Positions 50,103 to 58,375 of a stretch of 64,000 nucleotides of DNA are shown piece by piece. Source of the DNA: Streptococcus parasanguinis (GTDB lineage: Bacteria > Bacillota > Bacilli > Lactobacillales > Streptococcaceae); assembly GCA_905188195.1 (NCBI GenBank), contig CAJJKY010000011.1:17551-81550 (forward strand), in the 5' to 3' direction. Position numbers and translations under genes: made by a program. The notes under the pieces were generated by a model. It saw nothing but the letters and a program-made list of their open reading frames with translations. It did no database searches and was not told the origin of the DNA. Position 1 is the first letter of the stretch. Every line of letters starts with the position of its first letter.

Positions 50103-51179
50103 CTACTTCAACTCAAATTTCAATTCAGCTGTTGGACGTACGAGTCCACGTTCGTGAAGAGTTTCTGCGATTTGGACTGAGTTCCAAGCGGCACCTTTAA
50201 GAAGGTTATCTGAAACAACCCACATGTGGATCCCTTTTTCAGCATCCAAGTCTTTACGAATCCGTCCAACGAAAGTATCGCGTGAACCGACCGCATTAAC
50301 CGCTTGTGGGTAGATTTGGTGAGCAACGTCATCTTCAAGAACTGCACCTGGGAATTCCGCAATAGCAGCTTTCACTTCGTCAATTGGTGCCACTTCTTTT
50401 GTTTCAATGTAGACTGACTCTGAGTGAGCTGACAAGACTGGAATCCGCACACAAGTTGCTGAAACGGCAATGCTATCGTCTTCCATGATTTTCTTGGTTT
50501 CATTCGTCATCTTCATTTCTTCATAAGTATAGTCATTTTCTGTGAAGACGTCGATTTGTGGAAGAGCGTTGAAAGCAATTGGGTAATGTTTTTTATCACC
50601 ACCACATGGCAAGATTTCTGCTTTGACATCGCGTGGGTTGACCCCATCATTCAAGACTTCCTTCAACTCACGTTGGGTTTCAAGAATAGCTCCCATACCA
50701 GCACCTGATACAGCTTGGTAAGTAGACACGATGATACGGTCCAAGCCCCATTTTTGACGAACGGGTTCAAGCGCTACCATCATTTGAATGGTCGAACAGT
50801 TTGGACAAGAGATGATTCCGTTGTGAGCATCAAGAGCGTGGGCATTCACTTCAGGCACTACCAAAGGTACATCCGGATTTTGACGGAAGTAAGAAGTGTT
50901 ATCAACCACTACTGCGCCTGCTTTTACCGCATAAGGTGCATATTTGGCAGATGTTGAACCACCAGCTGAGAAAAGAGCAATATCAACGCCTTCAAAAGCA
51001 TCTTCAGTCGTTTCTTCGATGGTCACGTCTTGCCCTTTAAATTGCAAGACTTTTCCTGCAGAACGTGCTGACGCAAGGTAGCGAATTTTATCGATTGGAA
51101 GAGTAGATTCTTCCAACATTTTGATCATTTGAGCACCAACGGCACCTGTAGCACCGACAACAGCAACTGTGTATCCCAT
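50103..51179 (-). CDS. asd: aspartate-semialdehyde dehydrogenase
   Basis: 358 residues. Reduces aspartyl phosphate to aspartate semialdehyde for Lys/DAP, Thr and Met. NADP motif Gly-Ala-Thr-Gly-Ala-Val-Gly at 9-15 and catalytic Cys128 (Cys-Pro-Asn-Cys-Ser-Thr). ATG at 51179 with AGAGGA RBS; upstream in-frame codons do not match the family. A CodY box lies between promoter and gene. Confidence 0.96.
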   Translation of the reverse strand: MGYTVAVVGATGAVGAQMIKMLEESTLPIDKIRYLASARSAGKVLQFKGQDVTIEETTEDAFEGVDIALFSAGGSTSAKYAPYAVKAGAVVVDNTSYFRQNPDVPLVVPEVNAHALDAHNGIISCPNCSTIQMMVALEPVRQKWGLDRIIVSTYQAVSGAGMGAILETQRELKEVLNDGVNPRDVKAEILPCGGDKKHYPIAFNALPQIDVFTENDYTYEEMKMTNETKKIMEDDSIAVSATCVRIPVLSAHSESVYIETKEVAPIDEVKAAIAEFPGAVLEDDVAHQIYPQAVNAVGSRDTFVGRIRKDLDAEKGIHMWVVSDNLLKGAAWNSVQIAETLHERGLVRPTAELKFELK

Positions 51180-51196
51180 AGTAAATCCTCTTTCAA

Positions 51197-51211
51197 AATT
51201 TTCTAAAAATT
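51197..51211 (-). promoter_or_regulatory. CodY box in the asd leader
   Basis: AATTTTTAGAAAATT on the - strand, one mismatch from AATTTTCWGAAAATT. It sits at about +8 to +22 relative to the predicted start, a blocking position. Confidence 0.75.
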
Positions 51212-51224
51212 GAGTATTTGTACT

Positions 51225-51230
51225 ATTATA
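51225..51230 (-). promoter_or_regulatory. asd promoter -10
   Basis: TATAAT on the - strand (51230-51225), 46 bases before the ATG; the -35 region (TTTTCA) is weak. Confidence 0.6.
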
Positions 51231-51265
51231 CAATTTTTTGGCATAAATGAAAAGTACCAACAGTA

Positions 51266-51295
51266 GGAAAAAATCCTGATTCTAAGACCAGGATT
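51266..51295 (-). terminator. terminator of lemA
   Basis: AATCCTG (51272-51278) and CAGGATT (51289-51295), with an A run at 51268-51273 giving T run on the - strand. Confidence 0.85.
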
Positions 51296-51323
51296 GTTGA
51301 TGGTTATTTATCATAAAAGCTCT

Positions 51324-51875
51324 TTAATTCAGGTCATAGTTCAAATCACTTAAATCTCTCTTACCTTGTGTTTCTTCAGCAAGAAATGGAACTTGATGGA
51401 TCCCCTTTACACCTGCTACGATAGACGCTGGAAAGGAAACAATTTCTTGATTGATGTGGCTGACATTACTGTTAACAATTCGCTTCGCTGCAGCAAGATC
51501 TTCATTTTCGTCAGCAATTTCCTTTTGTAGGGCCAAGAATTGGTTAGAAGACAAGAGCTCTGGATAGTTTTCACCCACTGCACGAATTTGTGCCAAGACA
51601 TCATTTTGATTGGTAATGACTTGGTTGGATTCTTGAATAGTTGCTCCTTGGCGTAAAGCAACTAAATCAGTGAAAATCTGTTGCTCATGTTTGGCATAAG
51701 CTTTGGCTACTTTTAGCATTTCCGAAATGGTATCATAGCGTTTTACGAGAACGATATCGACCGTTCTCTTTGATTCTTCAATGGTCACTAGATAGCGATT
51801 GAGACGATTTCCTACACTAATAAACCAAATAGCCAATAGGGCAACAAATATGATTAAGCCGATAATGAGATTCAT
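51324..51875 (-). CDS. LemA family protein
   Basis: 183 residues. N-terminal membrane anchor (about 3-20) then the LemA helical bundle with Asn-Arg-Leu-x-x-Tyr and Ala-Tyr-Ala-Lys-His-Glu. Family function is poorly understood. Its ATG overlaps the stop of the DUF3137 gene (ATGA), the usual LemA-DUF3137 pairing. Confidence 0.88.
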   Translation of the reverse strand: MNLIIGLIIFVALLAIWFISVGNRLNRYLVTIEESKRTVDIVLVKRYDTISEMLKVAKAYAKHEQQIFTDLVALRQGATIQESNQVITNQNDVLAQIRAVGENYPELLSSNQFLALQKEIADENEDLAAAKRIVNSNVSHINQEIVSFPASIVAGVKGIHQVPFLAEETQGKRDLSDLNYDLN

Positions 51876-52873
51876 GATGCTTCTCCTTCAAAAATTGCTG
51901 TTATTTCTTTAATTAAAGCTAGTTCTCTGCATAATTTATGATATTCAGATACCAAAGATAGTTGATCAATATCTTCTGGTTTTTGGGGCGTCGGAAAGAT
52001 ATAGCGATCGGTATACAAAGAAATAAATAGTTTCTTGTCTTTCAAAAATACACACATGGCATTTTGAGAAATTTGTCGATCAAACCATTCCAACATCTTA
52101 GGGGTGAGAAATTTACGGGCAGACAGTTCATCCGTGCAGTAGATATTGTAATTTTCGTTATTGCGAATATCCTCGGTTTCAATCTGAACTTCATCTCCTC
52201 TGGCTCCAGGATAAACCCCATTCACCTCCCTCTTAAAAAGAAATGATTTCTTGGTCGGAACCACCCGAAGATGACCAGAGAAATTGATCGGTAGACATAA
52301 AGAGAACACTTGTCCAAGGAAATCTGTAACTTCCACATGTTCCGTCCTCGTATGTCCATTAGATGTCCGGTAACGAGTCTCCGTATGATGGGCATAGAGA
52401 TTTGACACCGTTAGCTCTTTGTCATCATGAAACGATAGTTCTTTGAAACATAGAAAATCAGTCGACCGAGGACATAAATGCGAGAGAGCTTCAGAAGGGA
52501 TGGAACCGTCCTCTTTGATCGAAGCTCGAGGAAAAACTTCCTTTAATACAGGCGAAAGGATATCATCAAGATAGATCTCATCGTTCGAACGAATTCGATC
52601 CCCAAACAAGGCTTTTCGTTTTTTATATTGTGGCCAATAATACAAACCAACAACTAAAAGGATTAAAGGAATAGCTGCAAAACGCAATAAAATGAGAGAC
52701 AGTATGGCGCAAATAATACCAAAGGATCGCAAAACATTCCACTTAAGATTGTTCTTCATCTGTTCTCGGATCAATCCGATGGCATCCTGAAATTGTTTAG
52801 AGTTTTCAAGCTCCTCAATTTTATGCGAATAGTCTGTAGATGCTGAATCATTAGAATGATAGAAATCTCCCAA
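51872..52873 (-). CDS. DUF3137 membrane protein
   Basis: 333 residues. Two close hydrophobic segments (about 48-80), then a soluble domain with Tyr-Arg-Thr-Ser-Asn-Gly-His-Thr-Arg-Thr and Gln-Val-Phe-Ser-Leu-Cys of the DUF3137 type. No in-frame ATG is near; the start appears to be TTG at 52873, after AAAGGAGTGGAG. Promoter: TTGCTA (52939-52934), 17 bases, TATAAT (52916-52911). Paired with lemA, probably a membrane complex of unknown role. Confidence 0.8.
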   Translation of the reverse strand: MGDFYHSNDSASTDYSHKIEELENSKQFQDAIGLIREQMKNNLKWNVLRSFGIICAILSLILLRFAAIPLILLVVGLYYWPQYKKRKALFGDRIRSNDEIYLDDILSPVLKEVFPRASIKEDGSIPSEALSHLCPRSTDFLCFKELSFHDDKELTVSNLYAHHTETRYRTSNGHTRTEHVEVTDFLGQVFSLCLPINFSGHLRVVPTKKSFLFKREVNGVYPGARGDEVQIETEDIRNNENYNIYCTDELSARKFLTPKMLEWFDRQISQNAMCVFLKDKKLFISLYTDRYIFPTPQKPEDIDQLSLVSEYHKLCRELALIKEITAIFEGEAS

Positions 52874-52973
52874 TCAACTCCACTCCTTTCTGACCTAGGC
52901 ACTTTACTATATTATAACACCAACATAACTTTGTAGCAACTGTATTATAATAGTTTTCGGTTCTTTGAGGAAA

Positions 52974-53126
52974 CAAAAAAATCCTGATCCGAAGACCAGG
53001 ATTCGAGGCACCTTTCGGTGAGAACAGCAGGTTCACACAACTGTTCAAGGTCCGCTCCTGCGTTACAATTGAATGTAGACCTCCTCAGCGCAAAAGGCTC
53101 CAAAGGAGCCAATCGACTCATCGCAT
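52974..53126 (-). ncRNA. candidate structured small RNA, family unknown
   Basis: The 309-base gap between DUF3137 and the AlkD-like gene holds a complete - strand unit. Promoter: -35 TTGACA (53162-53157), 18 bases, -10 TAAACT (53138-53133), start near 53126. Terminator: AATCCTG/CAGGATT (52980-52986 with 52997-53003) and T run. Between them: hairpin 53096-53110, then a compact four-way junction. Junction stems are 53083-53086 with 53005-53008, 53078-53082 with 53048-53052, 53041-53046 with 53022-53027, and 53017-53020 with 53009-53012 (GAAA loop), with only two unpaired junction bases. No ORF. 6S RNA or the Rfam asd motif are possibilities I cannot test. Confidence 0.65.
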
Positions 53127-53182
53127 GAATCTAGTTTACCATGAACATCCACAAACTGTCAAGAAGGTAAGTACTTGCTTCC

Positions 53183-53818
53183 TTACCGAATGCTTAATGG
53201 TGACAACTGATCTCGATAGCGGTCGATAAAGGCCCCTACCCAATCCGGATTGACCTTGGAATAATTGCGTAAGCTCCAGCCGATTGCCTTATTTATAAAG
53301 AACTCGCTTTGACCTAGATTACTGAGGATCACTTTTTCTAACAAATCCGTATCTGTTTTTTCTTTCCTCATAAGCTGGTGATCAATGGCAATCCGCCTCA
53401 ACCAAAAGTCCTGATCCTTACTCCAATCCAGCATAACCTGCTTGGTTTCTGGATAGTGAAAAGTAATCTCTCCGATGATAAGGTCCAATTGATCTATACT
53501 GTCCCACCATGATTTGGTTTGAGCCAATTCCTTTAGCTTTAGAAAATCTTCAGGTCTAAGCTCTTTCTTCTTTTTATCCAGATAATCCATAGCAATATAT
53601 TGAAACTCACGGTAAGGTTGCTGCCAACACTCTTCCACAAAAGCCCAATCAATTGGATCCTTTATGAAAGGCTTAAAAAAATCTCTTTCAATCTTTTTGA
53701 GAATTGGTTTTTGAACGCCAAGAAAGCTGAATTTATTTTTCATATAAGCTTCCATTGCTGGGACTTTCGCTGGATCAGCTTGGTCTTCTAACAATTTCAA
53801 AAGAATTTTTGTATCCAT
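53183..53818 (-). CDS. DNA alkylation repair protein (AlkD-like)
   Basis: 211 residues, all helical HEAT-like repeats. Trp-rich motifs (Lys-Ser-Trp-Trp-Asp-Ser-Ile-Asp-Gln-Leu and Phe-Ile-Asn-Lys-Ala-Ile-Gly-Trp-Ser-Leu-Arg-Asn-Tyr-Ser) match the AlkD DNA glycosylase family, which removes alkylated purines. Start ATG at 53818 with AGGAGG-like RBS. 15 bases downstream of cls, so probably cotranscribed. Confidence 0.88.
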   Translation of the reverse strand: MDTKILLKLLEDQADPAKVPAMEAYMKNKFSFLGVQKPILKKIERDFFKPFIKDPIDWAFVEECWQQPYREFQYIAMDYLDKKKKELRPEDFLKLKELAQTKSWWDSIDQLDLIIGEITFHYPETKQVMLDWSKDQDFWLRRIAIDHQLMRKEKTDTDLLEKVILSNLGQSEFFINKAIGWSLRNYSKVNPDWVGAFIDRYRDQLSPLSIR

Positions 53819-53833
53819 ATGATTCCTCCTTTT

Positions 53834-55408
53834 TTACATCAAAGGTCCAATCAAAGAAAAGAGATAGCCACCCAGACGATGAGCTATAGGCATTTTAGAC
53901 AAGCTATCCAGAGTAACTTCCTCTGAGAGAGCCTGGGTTTTCTCAAAATCTTCTTCAATCTTAAGCACTTCCAGATTTTTGTAGAGATAAACCCCATCTT
54001 CAAAATTTTGATAGAGACTTCGGTAGTCTGTATTAATGGTTCCTACCACCGCTTGTTGGCTATCAGAAACATAAACCTTAGCATGGACAAAGCCTGGGGT
54101 ATAACGGAAAATACGGACCCCAGCATCCAAGAGGGCTTTAAAATAGGTCGTCGCAATATCAAAGGCATACTGTTTATCTGGAATCCCTGGCATAATGATA
54201 CGAACATCCACACCTCGTCTGGCCGCAAAGGTCATGGCTCGAACCAATTCATCATCCAAAATCAAATAAGGCGTCATGATGTGAACATAATCGGTCGATG
54301 TATTCAGTAAATGAAGATAAACATCCTCAGCCACTTTGTGATAGGTCAATGGTGAATTGCCATAAGGAAGAACCAAGCCTTGACCCTCTCTTTTTTGTGG
54401 TTTTTCTTGTAGATAGTGCTCCATATCCCTTTTATCTTCTATTCCAGTCACTGTCCACATGGTCAAAAAAAGAGCTTTTAGTGTTTGAACTGCTGAACCA
54501 TCTAATCGAAGGGCCGTATCCTTCCAATGGCCAAAGCGTTCTCGTTTATTGACATACTCATCAGCGATATTAACGCCACCAGTATAACCAACCTGCCCAT
54601 CAATCACTGTGATTTTTCGATGATCTCGGTAATTGTAATAGGTTGATAGAACGGGTTTGACTGGTGAGAAGGCCTGAGCTTTAATCCCAACCTTGTGTAG
54701 TCGCTCAATATAATCGTAGGACAAGGTAGTCATCTCATTCATCCCATCAAACATGACACGAACGTCCAGACCTGCCTTGGCCTTCTCCTCCAAAATAGCT
54801 AAAATCTCACCCCACATGATCCCTTCGTCAATGATGAAATATTCCATGAAGATATAACGTTCCGCCTTTTTCAAATCCTCCAACAAGGCTGGTAGCATGT
54901 CATCTCCAAGTGGAAAATAGGTAACCTCTGTGTTGCTGTAGATAGGAAACTGGGCTGGACTATGCTCCAAAAAATAAGCTAATTTCTGTAATTGGCGATC
55001 ACTTTGGGATAAATAATCAGCAACTCCTGGATCGGTGCTTAGATAGTCGGAAGCCTGCACTGTAGCATCTTCAAGTCGCTTCTTCAAGCGTCTCACACCC
55101 AAATCAGCTAACGAAAAGTATAGCAGAGCCGTCCCAAAAATTGGAAAGAGGGCAATGATAATCACCCAGGACAGTTTGGAACGAGAATCCATGGAACGAT
55201 TGAGCAAGTAAAAGAAGGTAAAGACACTCAACAAGTGTTCCCATAAGATAATGGATGGGAAATGCTCTTGTAGGCTGAGATATGAAAAGACAAGAAAGGC
55301 CAATTCCAGTAAGAAGAACAGAAGAATGGGAACCTTTCGGTTAAGTAGAATTTTGGCCCATCTGGAGGGCTTTTGAGGTAACAGCCTAGCACTTTGTTCT
55401 CGAGTCAT
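53834..55408 (-). CDS. cls: cardiolipin synthase
   Basis: 524 residues. Joins two phosphatidylglycerols into cardiolipin in the membrane. Two N-terminal transmembrane segments (about 22-75), then two phospholipase D motifs: His-Arg-Lys-Ile-Thr-Val-Ile-Asp and His-Ala-Lys-Val-Tyr-Val-Ser-Asp, both intact. The ATG at 55408 has AAAGGAG at good spacing; an ATG at 55423 has no RBS. Confidence 0.93.
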   Translation of the reverse strand: MTREQSARLLPQKPSRWAKILLNRKVPILLFFLLELAFLVFSYLSLQEHFPSIILWEHLLSVFTFFYLLNRSMDSRSKLSWVIIIALFPIFGTALLYFSLADLGVRRLKKRLEDATVQASDYLSTDPGVADYLSQSDRQLQKLAYFLEHSPAQFPIYSNTEVTYFPLGDDMLPALLEDLKKAERYIFMEYFIIDEGIMWGEILAILEEKAKAGLDVRVMFDGMNEMTTLSYDYIERLHKVGIKAQAFSPVKPVLSTYYNYRDHRKITVIDGQVGYTGGVNIADEYVNKRERFGHWKDTALRLDGSAVQTLKALFLTMWTVTGIEDKRDMEHYLQEKPQKREGQGLVLPYGNSPLTYHKVAEDVYLHLLNTSTDYVHIMTPYLILDDELVRAMTFAARRGVDVRIIMPGIPDKQYAFDIATTYFKALLDAGVRIFRYTPGFVHAKVYVSDSQQAVVGTINTDYRSLYQNFEDGVYLYKNLEVLKIEEDFEKTQALSEEVTLDSLSKMPIAHRLGGYLFSLIGPLM

Positions 55409-55536
55409 ATAGGCTCCTTTCATGTAGGGGAGACCATCACAACTTTCCGGTCTCTTTCAGTGATTTTATTAGTATCATTTTAGCCTATGAAAAAGGCAGG
55501 GATAATTAGCCATTGCGATTAGGATTGGCGTGATTT

Positions 55537-56046
55537 CTACTGTATTTTCCTAACCGGACCATCTATGGTCTTTTGCATCCAGACGATATCATGCCATTTG
55601 TTAAACTTATAGCCAATCTTTGGGAAATGAGCGACTTGAACATAGCCCCGCTTTTCATGCATGGAAATGCTGGCCTCGTTCGGAACTGCGATACAGGCCA
55701 GAAAGCGTAAGTAGCCTCGTGCTTGCAACTCCTCTTCTAAGGCAGTATAAAGAGCCGATCCAATCCCTTGTCCACGCGCTTCTTTTGCGACATAAATAGA
55801 TAATTCAGTGGTCCAATCATAGGCAGCGCGTGCATAATAGGTCGAGGCATAGGCATACCCCACAACTTTCCCATCCACTTCTGCAACCAAATAAGGAAAT
55901 TGGGTCAGCGTTTTTGTGATGCGGCTTTCAAACTCCTGGACAGTCGGTACATCAACCTCAAAGGTAATGGCTGTCTCTGTCACATAAGGTTGGTAAATCG
56001 CTCGGATAGCTGCTGCATCGCTAAGCTGAACGGGTCGAATCATCAT
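55537..56046 (-). CDS. GNAT acetyltransferase, phosphinothricin-acetyltransferase-like
   Basis: 169 residues. Acetyl-CoA loop Ala-Arg-Gly-Gln-Gly-Ile-Gly near 90-96; Thr-Glu-Leu-Ser-Ile-Tyr-Val before it; Asn-Glu-Ala-Ser-Ile-Ser-Met-His-Glu-Lys-Arg-Gly-Tyr after it, the Pat/YncA pattern. Likely acetylates small amines or amino-acid analogues. Two adjacent ATGs (56046, 56043) after GAGGAGG. Confidence 0.85.
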   Translation of the reverse strand: MMIRPVQLSDAAAIRAIYQPYVTETAITFEVDVPTVQEFESRITKTLTQFPYLVAEVDGKVVGYAYASTYYARAAYDWTTELSIYVAKEARGQGIGSALYTALEEELQARGYLRFLACIAVPNEASISMHEKRGYVQVAHFPKIGYKFNKWHDIVWMQKTIDGPVRKIQ

Positions 56047-56119
56047 GGTGGCCTCCTCATTAGATTATACCTAGTATACCGATATGCCTTCTCACTGTCA
56101 ATGAAAGTCTAGCAGCAAG

Positions 56120-56148
56120 CAAAAAATCCTGGAAATGTATCCAGGATT
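56120..56148 (-). terminator. terminator of the beta-helix protein gene
   Basis: AATCCTGG (56125-56132) pairs with CCAGGATT (56141-56148); A run at 56120-56126. Ten bases beyond the stop codon. Confidence 0.85.
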
Positions 56149-56158
56149 TCCATCCTTC

Positions 56159-58186
56159 TTAAACCGTTTGAGTTAACCCCATCATCCGGTAAAGGAATAA
56201 AGCGCTCGGAGCTTTCAAAAAGCTCTTTTGCTTGGAATTTGTTGCCTTTAAGACATAGTTCGGTTTGACTGTTTTAGTGACTGTCTTTGCTTGTTTAAGA
56301 TTCAGACCGGTTTGTTTTTTAGACGGTTGAACTTTCGATGGTTGAAGGGAAGCTTTCACTGCGCCTGTTTGAAGGGGTTTTTCTTTCACCTTCAAGGCTT
56401 GTACAACTGGTTTTGAAGCAGGAGCAGATAGTCCTGCTTGAGCTGAATGAGAGAGTTGACTCATGGTTTGATTGTTTCTGACTTCGACATGATTTAGGAT
56501 ACCTCCATTTGGATTGAGGTGATCGGTCACACCTGTATCAAATGGCGCTACAAATACATTGTCCTCAATGGTGACATTTTTAATATCTCCATAGCGCGTT
56601 TCAACATCAATCGATCCACGATGCTTGTTGTAGATATCGCTCTTCGTCCCTGTACGCTCCAAGAGATTGTGGTGAACCCGAATTCCTTCTTCATTCAGAT
56701 CAAAGTTATGACCCTTAAAGACAGTCGTCAAGCGAATTCCAGCATCACCGATATTGTCTTTAATCCGATTGTAGGCGATCTCATGGCCTTTCCCACCAAA
56801 GATTCCAACACCCCCAGCGCGCCAACCGAGTTCAATCGTATTGTGCAAGAATTTATTATTTTCTGCTACTGCCGATTCTGTCCCATCCGCAATACTTGAC
56901 CAGCTGGCAAGTCCGTCATCTCCATTCCCACGGATACTAGAATTGCGGACAATCGAATTCTTAGTCCCTTGGGCAAAGTTGACTCCGTCAGCCAGGTTAT
57001 TGCGCAAACGGACATTTTCTACTACTAGACCATCTGTGTACTTCATATCATTTTTTCCAGCATAATCGCCAATCCACATGCCGACTTCAAAATGTTCGGC
57101 CCAAATATCGTGAATATGAGAATTCTTCCCTGGCGTTCCAGAAATGGCCTTGTACTGAGCATTTTCACCATAGCGTGAACGAAGGTTGGAAGAAAGATAG
57201 ACATCGCTAAATTCAACATGGTTGTCTTGGTGAAGGAAGTCAAATCCACCACCACCAGCTTGGTCACTAGTAAAATGCAGTTGGGTATGCCAGATACCAG
57301 CCCCTGAAATCTTCATATCAGAAGCATCGATACCGACTTTTCGATTGAGATTAAATCGCCCAGCTGGGATATAGACATTTTTACCGGTTTGTTTTGCCTC
57401 ATAAATCGCATCATAGAGGGCCTGGCTGTCATCAGTATCATCGTTTGGCGTAGCTCCTTTAGAAACAATATTGATAGCATTGTCCCCTTGAGCAATCGGG
57501 TCAGGAGCTTGCTCGAATTCCACAAAGTCAAGACCATAATGGACGTCATCTGACCTGTTTTTCACCAGCGAAACCACATCTCCTTTTTGAAGCTGAAGTC
57601 CTGGAAGGAGGCTATGTACTTCATCAAATTGGAACCGAGCGCGTGTATCAGCTTGTGCACTATCATAAACACCTTTGTCATTCAAGTACTGCCAGTTAGA
57701 TGAGGACGAAAGATCCAATTGTTGAACACTATGACCATTCACCTGTACATCAAGTTGTCCACTGGCTCCATCTGGCACTGTGTAGCGTACGGTTAAAGCA
57801 TTGGCTGGTTCATTGACCTTAAAGGAGACACCATCTCCCTTTTCTTTTAAAGCGACATAAGTCTGATCAGAAGCTTCAATGGCTGTTGATTGACTGTCTT
57901 GAGACTGCTCTACCTCTGCCTTTCCAAGGAGGTTCCCTTTGTCTGCCTCATAACGGGTGTAAGGCATAGATGCTCCATATTGGCTGGTATCTACTTGAGA
58001 GCTTGAGGGATCAGAGGTTGTCGCTTCTTGCCCTTGTGTCTGGACTTGTGCCTGCTCTCCAGCTTGATCAGCTGCCACAGATTTTCCAGTCAAAAAACAA
58101 GCCCCCATGATCGCAATCACGACAGAAAAGACTCCAAGCTTAGACTTGCGAATGCCAAAAACGATATCTTTGTTTAAATGATTCAT
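56159..58186 (-). CDS. secreted right-handed beta-helix protein with N-terminal CBM-like domain
   Basis: 675 residues. YSIRK-like signal (Phe-Gly-Ile-Arg-Lys-Ser-Lys-Leu-Gly-Val-Phe-Ser-Val) with cleavage near Ala-Ala-Asp at about 40. Then a Gln/Ser/Thr linker, a carbohydrate-binding-like domain (about 78-230, Tyr-Glu-Ala-Asp...), and a parallel beta-helix (about 240-580) with many Asn-rich rungs, like GH87 mycodextranase/alpha-1,3-glucanase or pectate-lyase proteins. The C-terminal 95 residues are Lys/Pro-rich with no LPXTG. Substrate unknown; glucan or mucin glycans are guesses. ATG at 58186 (or GTG 58189), RBS AAAGGAG. Confidence 0.8.
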   Translation of the reverse strand: MNHLNKDIVFGIRKSKLGVFSVVIAIMGACFLTGKSVAADQAGEQAQVQTQGQEATTSDPSSSQVDTSQYGASMPYTRYEADKGNLLGKAEVEQSQDSQSTAIEASDQTYVALKEKGDGVSFKVNEPANALTVRYTVPDGASGQLDVQVNGHSVQQLDLSSSSNWQYLNDKGVYDSAQADTRARFQFDEVHSLLPGLQLQKGDVVSLVKNRSDDVHYGLDFVEFEQAPDPIAQGDNAINIVSKGATPNDDTDDSQALYDAIYEAKQTGKNVYIPAGRFNLNRKVGIDASDMKISGAGIWHTQLHFTSDQAGGGGFDFLHQDNHVEFSDVYLSSNLRSRYGENAQYKAISGTPGKNSHIHDIWAEHFEVGMWIGDYAGKNDMKYTDGLVVENVRLRNNLADGVNFAQGTKNSIVRNSSIRGNGDDGLASWSSIADGTESAVAENNKFLHNTIELGWRAGGVGIFGGKGHEIAYNRIKDNIGDAGIRLTTVFKGHNFDLNEEGIRVHHNLLERTGTKSDIYNKHRGSIDVETRYGDIKNVTIEDNVFVAPFDTGVTDHLNPNGGILNHVEVRNNQTMSQLSHSAQAGLSAPASKPVVQALKVKEKPLQTGAVKASLQPSKVQPSKKQTGLNLKQAKTVTKTVKPNYVLKATNSKQKSFLKAPSALFLYRMMGLTQTV

Positions 58187-58216
58187 CACACATTTCTCCT
58201 TTTATTTTTTACAACG

Positions 58217-58246
58217 ATTCTATCCTAATAAAAATTATCATGACAA
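58217..58246 (-). promoter_or_regulatory. promoter of the beta-helix protein gene
   Basis: On the - strand TTGTCA (58246-58241), 18 bases, TAGAAT (58222-58217). Confidence 0.6.
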
Positions 58247-58327
58247 ACAAGGTGAATTGTGTGAATATTCTGTATCAATTTATTGCAGAAATGTTAACCT
58301 TTTTATGTAGTAATAAAAGTGAGTAAG

Positions 58328-58362
58328 AAAAAGAGGCTGAGAATGCTTTCTCAAACCTCTTT
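58328..58362 (-). terminator. terminator of the ABC exporter operon
   Basis: AAAGAGG-C-TGAGAA pairs with TTCTCA-AA-CCTCTTT around TGCT. Confidence 0.85.
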
Positions 58363-58375
58363 CGATGACACAAGC

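Noticed and set aside
52974..53126. Identification of the structured RNA as SRP 4.5S RNA, tmRNA or RNase P RNA
   Set aside because: None of their conserved cores (GGAA loop with AGCAG, resume codon/tRNA-like ends, CR-I to CR-V) is visible.
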